Shown here one piece after another: positions 15,443-24,428 of a DNA stretch of 64,000 nt (its first letter is position 1; each line of letters begins with the position of its first letter). The notes under the pieces are model-generated. The model made no database searches and was not told the DNA's origin. It saw only the letters and a list, made by a program, of their open reading frames with translations. The position numbers were made by a program, and so were the translations under genes. Source of the DNA: Myxococcales bacterium (GTDB taxonomy: Bacteria; Myxococcota_A; Polyangia; Polyangiales; Polyangiaceae); assembly GCA_016703425.1 (NCBI GenBank), contig JADJCA010000013.1, positions 1-64,000 of the forward strand, given 5' to 3'.

Positions 15443-18319
15443 TTACCGCTTCTCGGACTTGGGCGCGGCCTTGTTCGCGTAGCCCCACTCGCGAAGCAGG
15501 CGCGTCATCTCGGCGGCCGCGGCGCCGCTCGCCCCGCGTTCGGGGGCCGACGCGCCGCCCCCCGAAGCGCTGGCCCCACCAGACGCCGGGCCGACGGCCA
15601 GCACGAAGACGCCGAGGTCGCGCGCCGGGTCGATCTCCGGCTCGCTCCCGCCCTTCTGAGCGGCAGCACGGGCGCGGTCGACCTGGAGGCCGCGCTCCAG
15701 CGAAGCCTCGCGAAGGCCGTAGCTTCCGCCGTAGAAGCGCTCCTTCGGCATCGGGGCGTCATCGAGGAAGACCTGCCACTCGAGCGTCGCGACGGCGCTC
15801 TTGGGCACCACGCGCAAGCGCACGCCGGGCACCTCGTCGCTGCCCGCCGTCATGGCAAACTCCACCTTGTTGCCCTCCGTGCGCAGCGCCGTTGGCGGCG
15901 CCGCGATGGGCTCGGCGCGAACGCTGCCGCTCGGCACGGTGGCCGTCCCGGAGAAACGACGGCCCCGCCCCCCGCTCGCAAAACGAAGCTCGACGACCCC
16001 TTCGCCGTCGTCGGCCGCTGACGGTCCGGCTCCCGGCGGCGACGCGGCCGAGACCTTGGTCGCCTCGTCGGCCGTGACCTCGCGCTTCAAGAACGCCGTG
16101 AGACGCGCCGACAGCTCGTTCACGCGCGCCATCTCGCGGGAGGAGAGATCACGCCGCTCGCCGGGGTCCACCCCCAAGTCGTAGAGCTCCTGGCCCGTAT
16201 CGAAGATCTTGTCGCCCACGGTCGTGATGCGCGCGCCCCCCTCGCGAAGGAGCAAGCGGTGCGCACCGAAGAGAATGGCCCGCGTGCCGCGACCTTCGCT
16301 CACAATGGGGCGAGGAGCGACGTTCTTTTCGTCCGCCGTCCGCACGAGCGGCATGAGCGAGCGCCCCGTCATCTTGTTTGAGGCCGGTCGCCCCAAGAGC
16401 TCGAGGATCGTCGGCGGGAGGTCCATGTTCGAGACCGGCGCGCGCACCACGCGGCCTTCCGGCAGGACCCCCGGGAGGCTCAGCACAATGGGAATCCGCG
16501 TCGTCTCTTCGTAGTTGCTGACGGCGTGGTGAAAGCGCACCGCCATGTCGTCGAGCTTCGAGCGACCGGCGTGCGCCGCCGACAACGTCTCGCCGTGGTC
16601 GGCCGTAAGCACAACCAGCGTCCGCTCGCGCAGCTTGAGCGCATCAAGGGTCTGCAAGAGGACGCCGATGGCCTCGTCGTCTTTCGCCGCCTCGGCCATG
16701 TACTTGCGAGGGATGTCCTCGTTGGGACCGCACGGCGTCGGCGATGCGCTCGGCGCTCCGCCTGCGTCAGCCTTCGCGACGCGGCACGGTGGAGGGAGCC
16801 GTTCCAAGAAGCGATCCGGCGGCTCCCAAGGCTCGTGCGGCGAGTTGTAGTTCACGAACGTGAAGAACCGCGAGTCCTTGTGCTCGCGGAGGTAGCGCAC
16901 CGCGCTCTCGGTCACTTCCTTGGTGTCGCGCGTGCGATACCGATGGTCGTCGACCCGATCGAAGCCCATGTCGACGCCGACAGCGGCGTAGCCGACCATG
17001 AAGTAGTTGTTCACGAAGGCGCGCGTCGCGACGCCCGCGCCTCGCAAGAGGAGCGGCAAGAGCGGCGGCTCGGACCGGTAATACGCCGTCACCTGCGGCT
17101 CGGGCACGACCCACGGCGTGGGATCGATGCCGAGCTGCGACGAGAGCGCGCCGCCGAGCATCGACAACGTGCCGGGCCGCGTCCACGCGCCGCCAGACCA
17201 CGCGCGCGTGAAGATGACGCTCTTCTTGGCCAGCTCGTCGATGACCGGCGTGAGTCCGGGCACCTTCGGGAGGCGGGCATCGAGCGCCGCAAGCTCCGGT
17301 GGCGGGCCGCCGTCGTCTTGGTGGAAGCTCGCGAGGACGTCAGGCCGGAGCGCGTCGACGACGATGAAGAGGACGTTGTACGGGACGGCCGTCGGCCGAC
17401 GCACGCTGATGACGGGATTCCCGAAGAGCGCCAGCGCCGGCCCCGCGGCGACCGGCGGTGGCTTGCCGGGCTTGGTCTCGAGCGCCGCCGCGGGCGCCGT
17501 CCAGGTCTTCAGCCGGAGCTCGAGGCTGCGCCCCGCAAAAGCGGCGAGGTCGCACGACACGTCTTGCCAGGCTTGGTCGACGGCCTTCTGCTCGGTGGCC
17601 TTCTGATCACCTCTTCTGTGCTCGACGCTCTTCTGGTCGACCTCGAGCGTGACCTTGCACAGCTCCTTCTCGACGCCCCGTTCCGGGCCTTCCGTGGCGA
17701 CGGCGAAGGCCGCGAAGAGCACCGGCTCCTTCGCCCTGGCCGCCACGCCGGCGGCGAAGGTGAGTCGCGCCGCCGGCGGAACGACGACGGGAAACGAGTA
17801 GGTTGCAGGCGTTGGCGCAAAGAGCGCCTCGCGCTGATCGAAGCTCCCCTCGTTCATGTTCCAGATGCGCGCGTCGGGCGCCCAGGTGCCGCCGTCCTTT
17901 TTGGGCATGGCCCACTGCTTCTCATCGGCGCTCGTGCGAAGGGCGATGCTCGTGGTCACCCTTCGGCCAAGGGCGCCGAGCGAGACCCAGGGAAGCTGCA
18001 TCCTTCGCCAATGAGCCGCGAGGAGCCCTTCGCCGCGAGCCAGGCCCGGCACATCGACCCGCGCGCCGTCCACGACGTGGGTCAGGCGGACCTCCACCTC
18101 CTCGCCAACCTCGCCCTTGGAGGCGCTCGCTGCGCTTTTGCCGGGCGGCACCAAGCCCGTGCTCGTGCTCGCAGCCGACGGCACGCTTGGCGGAGCACGC
18201 CGCCCTTCGCGCCCACCGCCGAACGTGAAGGACATCGCCGCCGCGAGCGCGAGCGCCCCCGCGAACGCCGCGCCACCTGCCAGACCGGGCCAGCGCGCCG
18301 AAGGCTCTTCGGCCTTCAT
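15443..18319 (-). CDS. Membrane-anchored sulfatase/alkaline-phosphatase superfamily protein, Thr at nucleophile site
   Basis: 958 aa. There is an N-terminal anchor (~13-35) and a periplasmic beta-rich domain (~70-300). The AP-superfamily catalytic domain runs ~310-730: VLFIVVDALRPD (metal Asp322), NYNSPHEPWEPP, LTADHGET (metal Asp/His) and YDLGVDPGERRDLS. A beta C-domain and a Ser/Gly/Ala-rich tail follow. The motif that normally reads C/S-x-P-x-R is W-T380-R-P-G here, so the formylglycine nucleophile is replaced by Thr. It may act as a Thr-dependent phospho- or sulfo-hydrolase/transferase rather than a classic sulfatase. ATG 18319 overlaps the YkgJ-type gene stop (ATGA). Confidence 0.85.
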   Translation of the reverse strand: MKAEEPSARWPGLAGGAAFAGALALAAAMSFTFGGGREGRRAPPSVPSAASTSTGLVPPGKSAASASKGEVGEEVEVRLTHVVDGARVDVPGLARGEGLLAAHWRRMQLPWVSLGALGRRVTTSIALRTSADEKQWAMPKKDGGTWAPDARIWNMNEGSFDQREALFAPTPATYSFPVVVPPAARLTFAAGVAARAKEPVLFAAFAVATEGPERGVEKELCKVTLEVDQKSVEHRRGDQKATEQKAVDQAWQDVSCDLAAFAGRSLELRLKTWTAPAAALETKPGKPPPVAAGPALALFGNPVISVRRPTAVPYNVLFIVVDALRPDVLASFHQDDGGPPPELAALDARLPKVPGLTPVIDELAKKSVIFTRAWSGGAWTRPGTLSMLGGALSSQLGIDPTPWVVPEPQVTAYYRSEPPLLPLLLRGAGVATRAFVNNYFMVGYAAVGVDMGFDRVDDHRYRTRDTKEVTESAVRYLREHKDSRFFTFVNYNSPHEPWEPPDRFLERLPPPCRVAKADAGGAPSASPTPCGPNEDIPRKYMAEAAKDDEAIGVLLQTLDALKLRERTLVVLTADHGETLSAAHAGRSKLDDMAVRFHHAVSNYEETTRIPIVLSLPGVLPEGRVVRAPVSNMDLPPTILELLGRPASNKMTGRSLMPLVRTADEKNVAPRPIVSEGRGTRAILFGAHRLLLREGGARITTVGDKIFDTGQELYDLGVDPGERRDLSSREMARVNELSARLTAFLKREVTADEATKVSAASPPGAGPSAADDGEGVVELRFASGGRGRRFSGTATVPSGSVRAEPIAAPPTALRTEGNKVEFAMTAGSDEVPGVRLRVVPKSAVATLEWQVFLDDAPMPKERFYGGSYGLREASLERGLQVDRARAAAQKGGSEPEIDPARDLGVFVLAVGPASGGASASGGGASAPERGASGAAAAEMTRLLREWGYANKAAPKSEKR

Positions 18320-18930
18320 GAGCGCCCCGTGCGAGCACGAGTGCGGGCCGGCGCTGCCGCCGCCGCAAGATGAACGCGCCGCGCTACGAGCACCGTCTTG
18401 CCGTCGCGAATCCCCTGAAGGGCGCTACCCAACGTGCGAGGACCGGGGTCGCGATCGAACGCGCTCGCCGAGAGGTCTGCGACGAGGCGGCCGAGGGCAT
18501 GGAGCTCGCGGCGCGGCATCTTGTCGCCGTCCTCGTGCGTCGCGCGCTCGCAGAAGAAGGTGCGGCACCCGAAGGGACGGGACGCGTACACGCGGCAGCG
18601 TCCTTCCGCCGACAGGAGCGGGCATCGACGCTCGGCGTCGACCACGGGCAGCGCACGGGCGCCGCCGCGACGACCGCCCACGCTCTCGTTCGTGGGCGCG
18701 CGAAGCACCGCAGCCGCTCCTCCAATGGCACGAATGGCGTGCTCCAACTCGGCGACCTCCACGGCCGTCGGGTAGGGCTCACGCTCCGTCCGACCAAAGT
18801 GACAACAGTCGGTCGAGGAGGGGCACGTGAAGCCCGCGAGCGCACGATCGGTCTCGGCGTACAGCTCTTGGAGCTGCCGTCGCGCAGGGTCGTCGCGCCA
18901 GGAGCTCGGTTGGGGCATCGCGGGATGCAT
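18316..18930 (-). CDS. YkgJ-family cysteine-cluster protein
   Basis: 204 aa. Two Cys clusters, FTCPSSTDCCHFG near residue 35 and CRVYASRPFGCRTFFC near 115, match the YkgJ/DUF putative Fe- or Zn-binding fold. The cysteines probably bind a metal or Fe-S centre. The role of the family is unsettled. It is the first gene of the minus-strand unit with the sulfatase-like gene and mgtE, overlapping the sulfatase start by four bases. ATG 18930 lies 36 bases from the divergent Memo-like gene, so the promoters share this short gap. Confidence 0.8.
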   Translation of the reverse strand: MHPAMPQPSSWRDDPARRQLQELYAETDRALAGFTCPSSTDCCHFGRTEREPYPTAVEVAELEHAIRAIGGAAAVLRAPTNESVGGRRGGARALPVVDAERRCPLLSAEGRCRVYASRPFGCRTFFCERATHEDGDKMPRRELHALGRLVADLSASAFDRDPGPRTLGSALQGIRDGKTVLVARRVHLAAAAAPARTRARTGRS

Positions 18931-18965
18931 TATCGCAGGCGACGGCCCCGCGCTACCCTAGCCAC

Positions 18966-20198
18966 GTGCCCTCGCCTGCCCGTCCCCGGCTGCGGCCCCT
19001 TGAGTCGATCGTCGTACCGGACCCGGAGCACGGGCGCGTGCTGGTCTTGCGCGACACGCAGGGCATCGCCGAAGGCCAGGCCGTTCTGCCGCCGCCTCTG
19101 ATCCCCGTGGTCGCGCTGTTCGATGGGAACCACACGGTGCGGGAGATCGCGGCGCTCGCCTCGCGCGAGCTGGGCCGCGACGTGCCAAAGGACTTCGTCG
19201 AGGGCCTGGCGCGCGAGCTCGACGAGGCGTTCTTCCTCGAGACACCTCGCTTCGAACGAGAGCGCGAGCGCGTGGAGCAACGCTTCCGCGACGCGACCGT
19301 TCGGCCCGCCGCGCACGCCGGCGGCGCCTACCACGGCGACGCGACCAAGCTTCGTGAGTACCTCGAGAGTGAATGCCTCGCGCGCGCGCCGCGACAACGT
19401 GACGCGAGTCGTCGAGGAAGGGTCCGCGGGCTCGTCGCCCCGCACATCGATCCGTGGCGCGGCGCGGCCGGCTATGGGCGCTCGTACGCGGCGCTCGCCG
19501 CGGGCCTCACGGACGACGTGGAGACCTTCGTCATCTTCGGCACTTCGCACGCGCCGATGCGCGCGCCGTTCTCCGTTTGTCCAAAGGCCTTCGACACGCC
19601 CTTCGGCTCGGTCCCCGTCGACGACGCGGCGTGCGCGCGCTTGGCCAACGCAGCGCGGTTCGACGTCCACGCCGACCTCATGAACCACAAGCGAGAGCAC
19701 TCCATCGAGTTCCAAGTCGTCTTCCTGAAGCACCTCTTGGGCGCGAGGCCCTTTCGCATCGTGCCGATCCTCGCAGGGCTCGGCCGTCAGCAGGCTCGTC
19801 GCACCGATCCGTCCAAAGACGCGGACGTCGAGGCCTTCCTCGACAGCGTGCGCGAGCTCGTGGACCGTACGAAGGCTGTCGTGATCGCGGGCGCCGACAT
19901 GGCGCACGTCGGGCCTCGCTTCGGCGATCGCTCACCCTACGACGCGGAGGCTCGCGACGTGCTGGAGCGACGCGACCGCGCGTCACTCGCGAGCGCCCGC
20001 AGCGACGGTGCGCGCGAGTTCTGGGAGCACGTGGTGGAAGATCTCGACACGCGCCGCGTCTGCGGGCTCGCGCCGATCTATTCGCTGCTGCGCGTCTTGG
20101 AGGCGGTGACGGCCACGTCGGAGCTCGTGCACTACGAGCAGACCGTCGACGCCGAAGATGGCTCCATCGTCAGCCACGCTGGCGTCGCGCTGGGTTGA
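18966..20198 (+). CDS. Memo-like (AmmeMemoRadiSam protein B) protein with N-terminal PqqD-like domain
   Basis: 410 aa; GTG start at 18966. Residues ~25-100 look like a small PqqD-like winged domain (ALFDGNHTVREIAALASREL). The Memo domain begins near 115 and shows RPAAHAGGAYHGD, VRGLVAPHIDPWRGAAGYG, FVIFGTSHAPM, EHSIEFQVVFL and GADMAHVGPRFGD, matching the His/Asp/Cys metal-site region of the Memo family. Bacterial members often sit with a radical-SAM protein and an AMMECR1 protein. Neither is seen here, so its partners must lie elsewhere. Reaction unknown. Confidence 0.8.
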   Translation: MPSPARPRLRPLESIVVPDPEHGRVLVLRDTQGIAEGQAVLPPPLIPVVALFDGNHTVREIAALASRELGRDVPKDFVEGLARELDEAFFLETPRFERERERVEQRFRDATVRPAAHAGGAYHGDATKLREYLESECLARAPRQRDASRRGRVRGLVAPHIDPWRGAAGYGRSYAALAAGLTDDVETFVIFGTSHAPMRAPFSVCPKAFDTPFGSVPVDDAACARLANAARFDVHADLMNHKREHSIEFQVVFLKHLLGARPFRIVPILAGLGRQQARRTDPSKDADVEAFLDSVRELVDRTKAVVIAGADMAHVGPRFGDRSPYDAEARDVLERRDRASLASARSDGAREFWEHVVEDLDTRRVCGLAPIYSLLRVLEAVTATSELVHYEQTVDAEDGSIVSHAGVALG

Positions 20199-20201
20199 AG
20201 G

Positions 20202-20360
20202 TCAGTCGTCCGCGTCGCCCGGGACCCTCGCTGGCGGCGGGTCGCCGTGCTCGGGAGCGGGCCGCGCGATAGGGCGGCGCTCGGTGTCATCGGTGTCCCA
20301 CAATCGGTGGGAGCGAGAGGCGCTGCTGGCGGGGCCCGGTTGCTCGTCGGCGTTGTTCAT
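20202..20360 (-). CDS. Small acidic ORF (52 aa), candidate gene
   Basis: ATG 20360 to TGA 20202. A Shine-Dalgarno-like AGGA lies about eight bases upstream. The product is hydrophilic and Asp/Pro/Arg-rich, starting MNNADEQPGP and ending VPGDADD. About 85% of third codon positions are G or C, as in the neighbouring genes. It is convergent with the Memo-like gene, three bases apart. A hexamer repeat lies 36 bases upstream of its ATG. No family recognised; it could still be a chance frame. Confidence 0.45.
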   Translation of the reverse strand: MNNADEQPGPASSASRSHRLWDTDDTERRPIARPAPEHGDPPPARVPGDADD

Positions 20361-20646
20361 TGGCTCTTCCTGAGCGGAGCGTGCAGGGGCACGGCACGTT
20401 CACGTTGACGTTGACGTTGACGTTGACGTTGACGTTGACGGAGGGAAGCAAGATCAGTGCTGCGCGATTTCGCAGTGGATTGCGAGGGTCGTCCGTTTTT
20501 CACCCGGCAAGTGGCGGCCGGTCGTGACGTGACGCTCCTCAGAGCGGCATGCACACGAGCGCGTGCGCACCAGGTGCAACGCCACCGGCGCGGGCCGGAT
20601 TTTCGCCCAAGTCGTGACGGCATGAGTCCTGCTGCTGGAAGCCGTT
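20361..20646. promoter_or_regulatory. Divergent promoter region containing a hexamer repeat
   Basis: 286 bases between the small minus-strand ORF and the lipoprotein starting at GTG 20647. It carries the ACGTTG array at 20396-20440. The rest shows no reliable frame, hairpin or tRNA. Promoters for both genes are presumed here, but I could not define -10/-35 boxes. Confidence 0.45.
20396..20440. repeat. (ACGTTG)n hexanucleotide microsatellite
   Basis: One degenerate unit (ACGTTC, 20396-20401), six perfect ACGTTG units (20402-20437) and a half unit. It lies 36 bases upstream of the small ORF start at 20360 and about 206 bases upstream of the lipoprotein start. Perfect short repeats are prone to slippage, and a change of one unit would shift promoter spacing by six bases. 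Confidence 0.9.
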
Positions 20647-21852
20647 GTGCATGCCGTCAACGCCTCCCGTCTGTCGCTCCTGCTGCTTGGGTTGGCGCTC
20701 GGCTGCTCGAGCGAGGCCTCCAACTTGGCCGTCTCTTCGAACGCACTGACCGACGGGCCGGCGCCCGTTCCGGTGACGGATCTGAGCGGCACGACGCCGA
20801 GCGATGCCGGCCTCGGCGGGACCGAGGGCGGCAAGACCCTCAGCAGCGACGCGTCGGCACCCCTCGGCGAGCCGAACTATCAGGCGCCGAACATCCGAGC
20901 CATCACCTCGCCGGAGAACGTCACGTCGCTCGCGCACGGCGGCGCGCCGAGCGGCCTCATTCGCACCGACTTCACCGCGACGTCGCCGCCTGTTGTGCTC
21001 GATCGTTTCTCGCTGAGCGTGCGGCACCACGGAGGGCCGTGCTTGCCGACGCCGAAGCCCACTTGCACCGAGTCCGAAAACGCCGTCGCCAACCCCATTC
21101 AATGGGACGTGGGCACGTACACGGGCTTTCGACCGACCGCTCCCGTCGGCGCGTGGCAACGAGGCCGCCTCGACCTCGGCGCCGAGATCGGCGCCAGCGC
21201 GATGCAACTCCAGGGCACGACGGCGGGCGTCCTCACCAACACCTGGTCCTTCGACCACACGTCGCCGGTCGTCGGCGGTGGCCCGAACGTGGTCTACGCG
21301 ATCACGTATTCGTCTCCGGCGTCGCCGTTCTTGCACCCGACCTCGGCGCTCACGCTTCAGGCCTTCGTGCGGCTGCCCTGGGCCACCTCGTGGAAGGGCG
21401 GAATCGGACAGCTCTCGTTCTTCTTCTACCTGCGCGACGTCACCACGGGCCGCGACTTCGCGTACGTCCTCGCCATCTGGGACAGCCGCTCGCCCGGCGA
21501 CGGCAACGGCACCGAGTTCGTCGGGCACGACACGCAGGTGAGCTTCGTGTCATCGCCCCTCCGGAGCGGCACGAAGTTCGCTACGCTCTCGCCGTTCTCG
21601 GCCGCCATGCGAAACACCATCACATGGACCGGGGCTGACTTCTTCCGCGTCCACGTTCCCGCGACGAAGTTGCTCGACGCCGTCGCCGCCATCGAAGAGA
21701 AGGCCCCCGGCGCTACATTCTCACGGCGCCCGAGCGACTACGTACTAACGCACGCGGGGATCTTGCAGGAGGTCTTCGTGGGCACCGATCCGGAGACCAA
21801 CATGTCGATGGGCGCGAGCTTCACGGACGTGAGCGTCTACGAGTTCTATTGA
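20647..21852 (+). CDS. Secreted lipoprotein of unknown function
   Basis: 401 aa from GTG 20647 (the nearby ATG is out of frame). The signal peptide ends LLGLALGC (Cys ~20). A Ser/Thr/Pro linker covers ~25-75, then a beta-rich domain with YRNxFDH-like segments such as WDVGTYTGFRPTAP and GQLSFFFYLRDVTTGRDFAY. The C-terminus contains HAGILQEVFVGTDPETNMSM. The beta-rich content and length suggest a jelly-roll or concanavalin-like fold, but I do not recognise a family. It is divergent from the small ORF across the hexamer repeat. Confidence 0.7.
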   Translation: MHAVNASRLSLLLLGLALGCSSEASNLAVSSNALTDGPAPVPVTDLSGTTPSDAGLGGTEGGKTLSSDASAPLGEPNYQAPNIRAITSPENVTSLAHGGAPSGLIRTDFTATSPPVVLDRFSLSVRHHGGPCLPTPKPTCTESENAVANPIQWDVGTYTGFRPTAPVGAWQRGRLDLGAEIGASAMQLQGTTAGVLTNTWSFDHTSPVVGGGPNVVYAITYSSPASPFLHPTSALTLQAFVRLPWATSWKGGIGQLSFFFYLRDVTTGRDFAYVLAIWDSRSPGDGNGTEFVGHDTQVSFVSSPLRSGTKFATLSPFSAAMRNTITWTGADFFRVHVPATKLLDAVAAIEEKAPGATFSRRPSDYVLTHAGILQEVFVGTDPETNMSMGASFTDVSVYEFY

Positions 21853-21861
21853 GGCACGGGG

Positions 21862-22962
21862 CTAGCGAGGCCTCTTCGTCTTCGCAGGCTTCACCGGCTC
21901 GAACTTCACGTCGTGCCGCTCACCGACATACGACGGAAAGCGCGGCACGCCGCCATCGCTCAGCTCTTGGTAGCGGAACGTGATGATGGCGCCGAGCGCC
22001 GGCGGGCTCTCGCGCTCCGCGTCGCTGAAGCCGGTCCCGACGTTGAACTTGGTGCCGTCGGGGAGCTCAACCAACAAGGCGCCGAGACGTCCCTTGTGGC
22101 GACCTGCCCCGGGCACGTGTGCGAGCACCCGCGCTTCGGCGTCGAAAAAGCTCTTCACCTTGAGCAACGTGTTGCTGCGTCCGGCCTCGTAACGCGAGCG
22201 AGGCTGCCGGAGCATGAGACCCTCGCCCCCAAGACTCTCGACGAAGGCGAGCTGCTCCTTCAGGTGCTCGTGTCCCTTGCAGGCTTCGTGAGCGTGCACG
22301 GCGGCGTGCGCGGCGCCGGCGAGCAGGTCGGCACAAGCCGCGAGCCGTGCCTCGAACTCGCCGTCGTGGCTCGGAGCGTCGAACACCACGTAGCGGAGCT
22401 CGCGCCAGGCGTCGGACTTGTCTTGCCGCTTCACGATGCCCACGGTCTTCTGGAATCGCTTGCGGCCGCCCCAGAGCTCTCCATCGAGCGGCGTCTTCGG
22501 CAACCCCTCCTTGAACCAGTCGGGCGCGTGGAAGCGGTTGCCCAGCCTTGAGACGAACTCCGTGCCGTCCCAATAGGCGCGCACGCCGTCGAGCTTCTCG
22601 CTCATCCACCAACCGGTGAGCTCGACGTCGAGCTCCCACTTGTGCGCGAGCAAGAGCGGCGGCTCACGCCCCTCCGAGGCTTCGTCATCGCCTTCGCTCG
22701 CGGCATTGGCCGAGGAGTCCGCGCGAGCCTTCGTCGGGCGCTTGGCGCGCGGCACCGCACCGGTTTCGCCGACGCGAGCAGCCTCGGCCTCTTCGCCGCG
22801 GTACTTGCGGAGGTGTTTGCAGCTCCGCCTTTCGATGGCGATCGATTGGTGCATCCACGCGGGGCACGTGCACGAGTAGACGCCGCCGGCGTTTTTGAGC
22901 GTGTAGACGGCCGAGCCGGAGCCTTGGACCTTGGCCGTTTCGCCATCGTGCAGTTCGGGCAT
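21862..22962 (-). CDS. ATP-dependent DNA ligase with N-terminal SWIM zinc finger
   Basis: 366 aa from ATG 22962, with GAGGAG at good spacing; the longer open frame upstream is ignored. The SWIM finger is at residues ~20-52: YSCTCPAWMHQ with CKH (Cys31, Cys33, Cys48, His50). A charged linker covers ~55-100. The adenylation domain has motif I SEKLDGVRAYWDG, with Lys123 as the nucleophile. Later come GEGLMLRQPRSRYE and LLKVKSFFDAE (motifs IV/V), then a short OB domain. It joins nicked DNA with ATP. The SWIM fusion suggests extra DNA or protein binding, perhaps for repair. Confidence 0.88.
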   Translation of the reverse strand: MPELHDGETAKVQGSGSAVYTLKNAGGVYSCTCPAWMHQSIAIERRSCKHLRKYRGEEAEAARVGETGAVPRAKRPTKARADSSANAASEGDDEASEGREPPLLLAHKWELDVELTGWWMSEKLDGVRAYWDGTEFVSRLGNRFHAPDWFKEGLPKTPLDGELWGGRKRFQKTVGIVKRQDKSDAWRELRYVVFDAPSHDGEFEARLAACADLLAGAAHAAVHAHEACKGHEHLKEQLAFVESLGGEGLMLRQPRSRYEAGRSNTLLKVKSFFDAEARVLAHVPGAGRHKGRLGALLVELPDGTKFNVGTGFSDAERESPPALGAIITFRYQELSDGGVPRFPSYVGERHDVKFEPVKPAKTKRPR

Positions 22963-23086
22963 CGTCGTCTCCTCACTCCGTCGCACGTTCCCGTCGACGC
23001 CCCACGAGGCTACGGCACCGGCGCGCCGGCGAAACGGGCGTTTTCGTGGCCCAAGTCCTGATTTGCCCGCGTAGACTGCGCCGCCC

Positions 23087-24428
23087 ATGCCGCACGACGC
23101 TGCCTCCGAGCCGGAGCCGAAGCGAGTCCCCGGACTCTCGCTGCTCGCGGACGTGCGCGTGGGCGAGACGCTCCCCGTTCTCGCGCTCACGGCCAACGTC
23201 TTCATCCTCCTCTGCGCGTATTACCTCCTGAAGGTCGCGCGTGAGCCTCTCATCTTGGCCAGCGGCAGCGCCAACGTGAAGAGCTACGCGGCGGCGGGTC
23301 AGGCGCTCGTCCTCGTGGTCGTTTCGCAGCTCTACGGCGCGCTCGCGGGCCGCCTCGACCGCATTCGCCTCGTCACGTCGGTCACGCTCTTCTTCGTGAG
23401 CAACCTCGTGCTCTTCGCCGTGCTGGCGCAAGCTGGCGCGAGCATCGGCGTGCCGTTCTTCTTGTGGGTTGGCATCTTCAACCTGATGGTCATCGCGCAG
23501 TTCTGGTCGTTCGCGGCAGACCTCTATTCGAGCGAAGACGGGAAGCGACTCTTCCCCATCGTCGGCCTCGGCAGCTCTGTCGGCGCCATCGCAGGCTCGA
23601 CCTGGGCCAAGCGCCTCGTGGGCCTCGGGCCGGCTACCTTGATGGCTACGGGCGCCGTGCTCCTCGTCGTGAGCTTGCTGCTCACGCGGTTCGTGCACAA
23701 GAGTTCGCTCTTGCGGCGAGCCAAGAGCGCGGCCGACGCGGCCGAGAACGGCCAAACGCCGCCGCCGGAGGCTCAGGAGCTTGGCGGCCCGAGCGGCGCG
23801 AAGCTCATCGTGACCGATCGCTTCCTCGTGGGCGTGGCCGTCCTCATGTTGCTCATCAACGTCGTCAACACGACGGGCGAGAAACCTCTTCGACCGCGCA
23901 CTGCTGGCAGCCGCGCCGCAAGACACGGCGGCGCGCGTCGTGTTCATCGGCGCGAAGAAGGCGGAGTTTTTTACCTACGTAAACGGGGCCGCCGTCCTCC
24001 TTCAGATGTTCGTGGTCTCGCGCGTCTTGAAGCATCTGGGGCTCACCATCGCGCTTACGCTGGTGCCGCTCGTTTCGCTCTTCGGGTACGGCTCCTTGGC
24101 CATCACGCCGATTTTGAGCGTCATCTTCGTGGCGAAGGTGGCCGAAAACAGCCTCGACTACTCGCTGCAAAACACGGCTCGTCAGACGCTGTGGCTCGTG
24201 ACCTCGCGCGCCGCGAAGTACAAGGCGAAGGCGATCATCGACACCTTCATCGTGCGCGGTGGAGACGTGGTCGCGGCGGGCGTCGTGGCGTTCGGCGCGC
24301 AGCAAGCACTCACGACGCCGGGCCTCGCGCGCGTGAACGTGGTGATGGTGTGCCTGTGGCTCGCCGTGGCGATCTTCGTCGCGCGCGAATACGCCAAGCG
24401 CGCAGCGGCCAACGCGGAGAAGGCGTGA
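23087..24428 (+). pseudogene. ATP/ADP translocase-like (NTT/MFS) transporter, split by a one-base frameshift
   Basis: The first frame (ATG 23087 to ~23881, about 265 codons) gives several membrane spans, e.g. VLALTANVFILLCAYYLLKV, and ends at INVVNTTGE. The continuation NLFDRALLAAAPQ and VVSRVLKHLGLTIAL lies one frame away and ends at TGA 24428. Reading GAGAAC instead of GAGAAACC at 23879-23885 restores one ~446-aa protein. NTTGE and the VVSR segment match bacterial ATP/ADP-translocase relatives, which exchange or import nucleotides. It is either a recent inactivation, a sequencing error in the AAA run, or programmed shifting. The stop overlaps the next ATG (TGATG). Confidence 0.75.

Noticed and set aside
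20357..20834. Minus-strand frames across the hexamer repeat (Arg-Gln repeats)
   Set aside because: The RQRQ pattern is only the translated microsatellite and the frames have no ribosome-binding site or recognisable domain.
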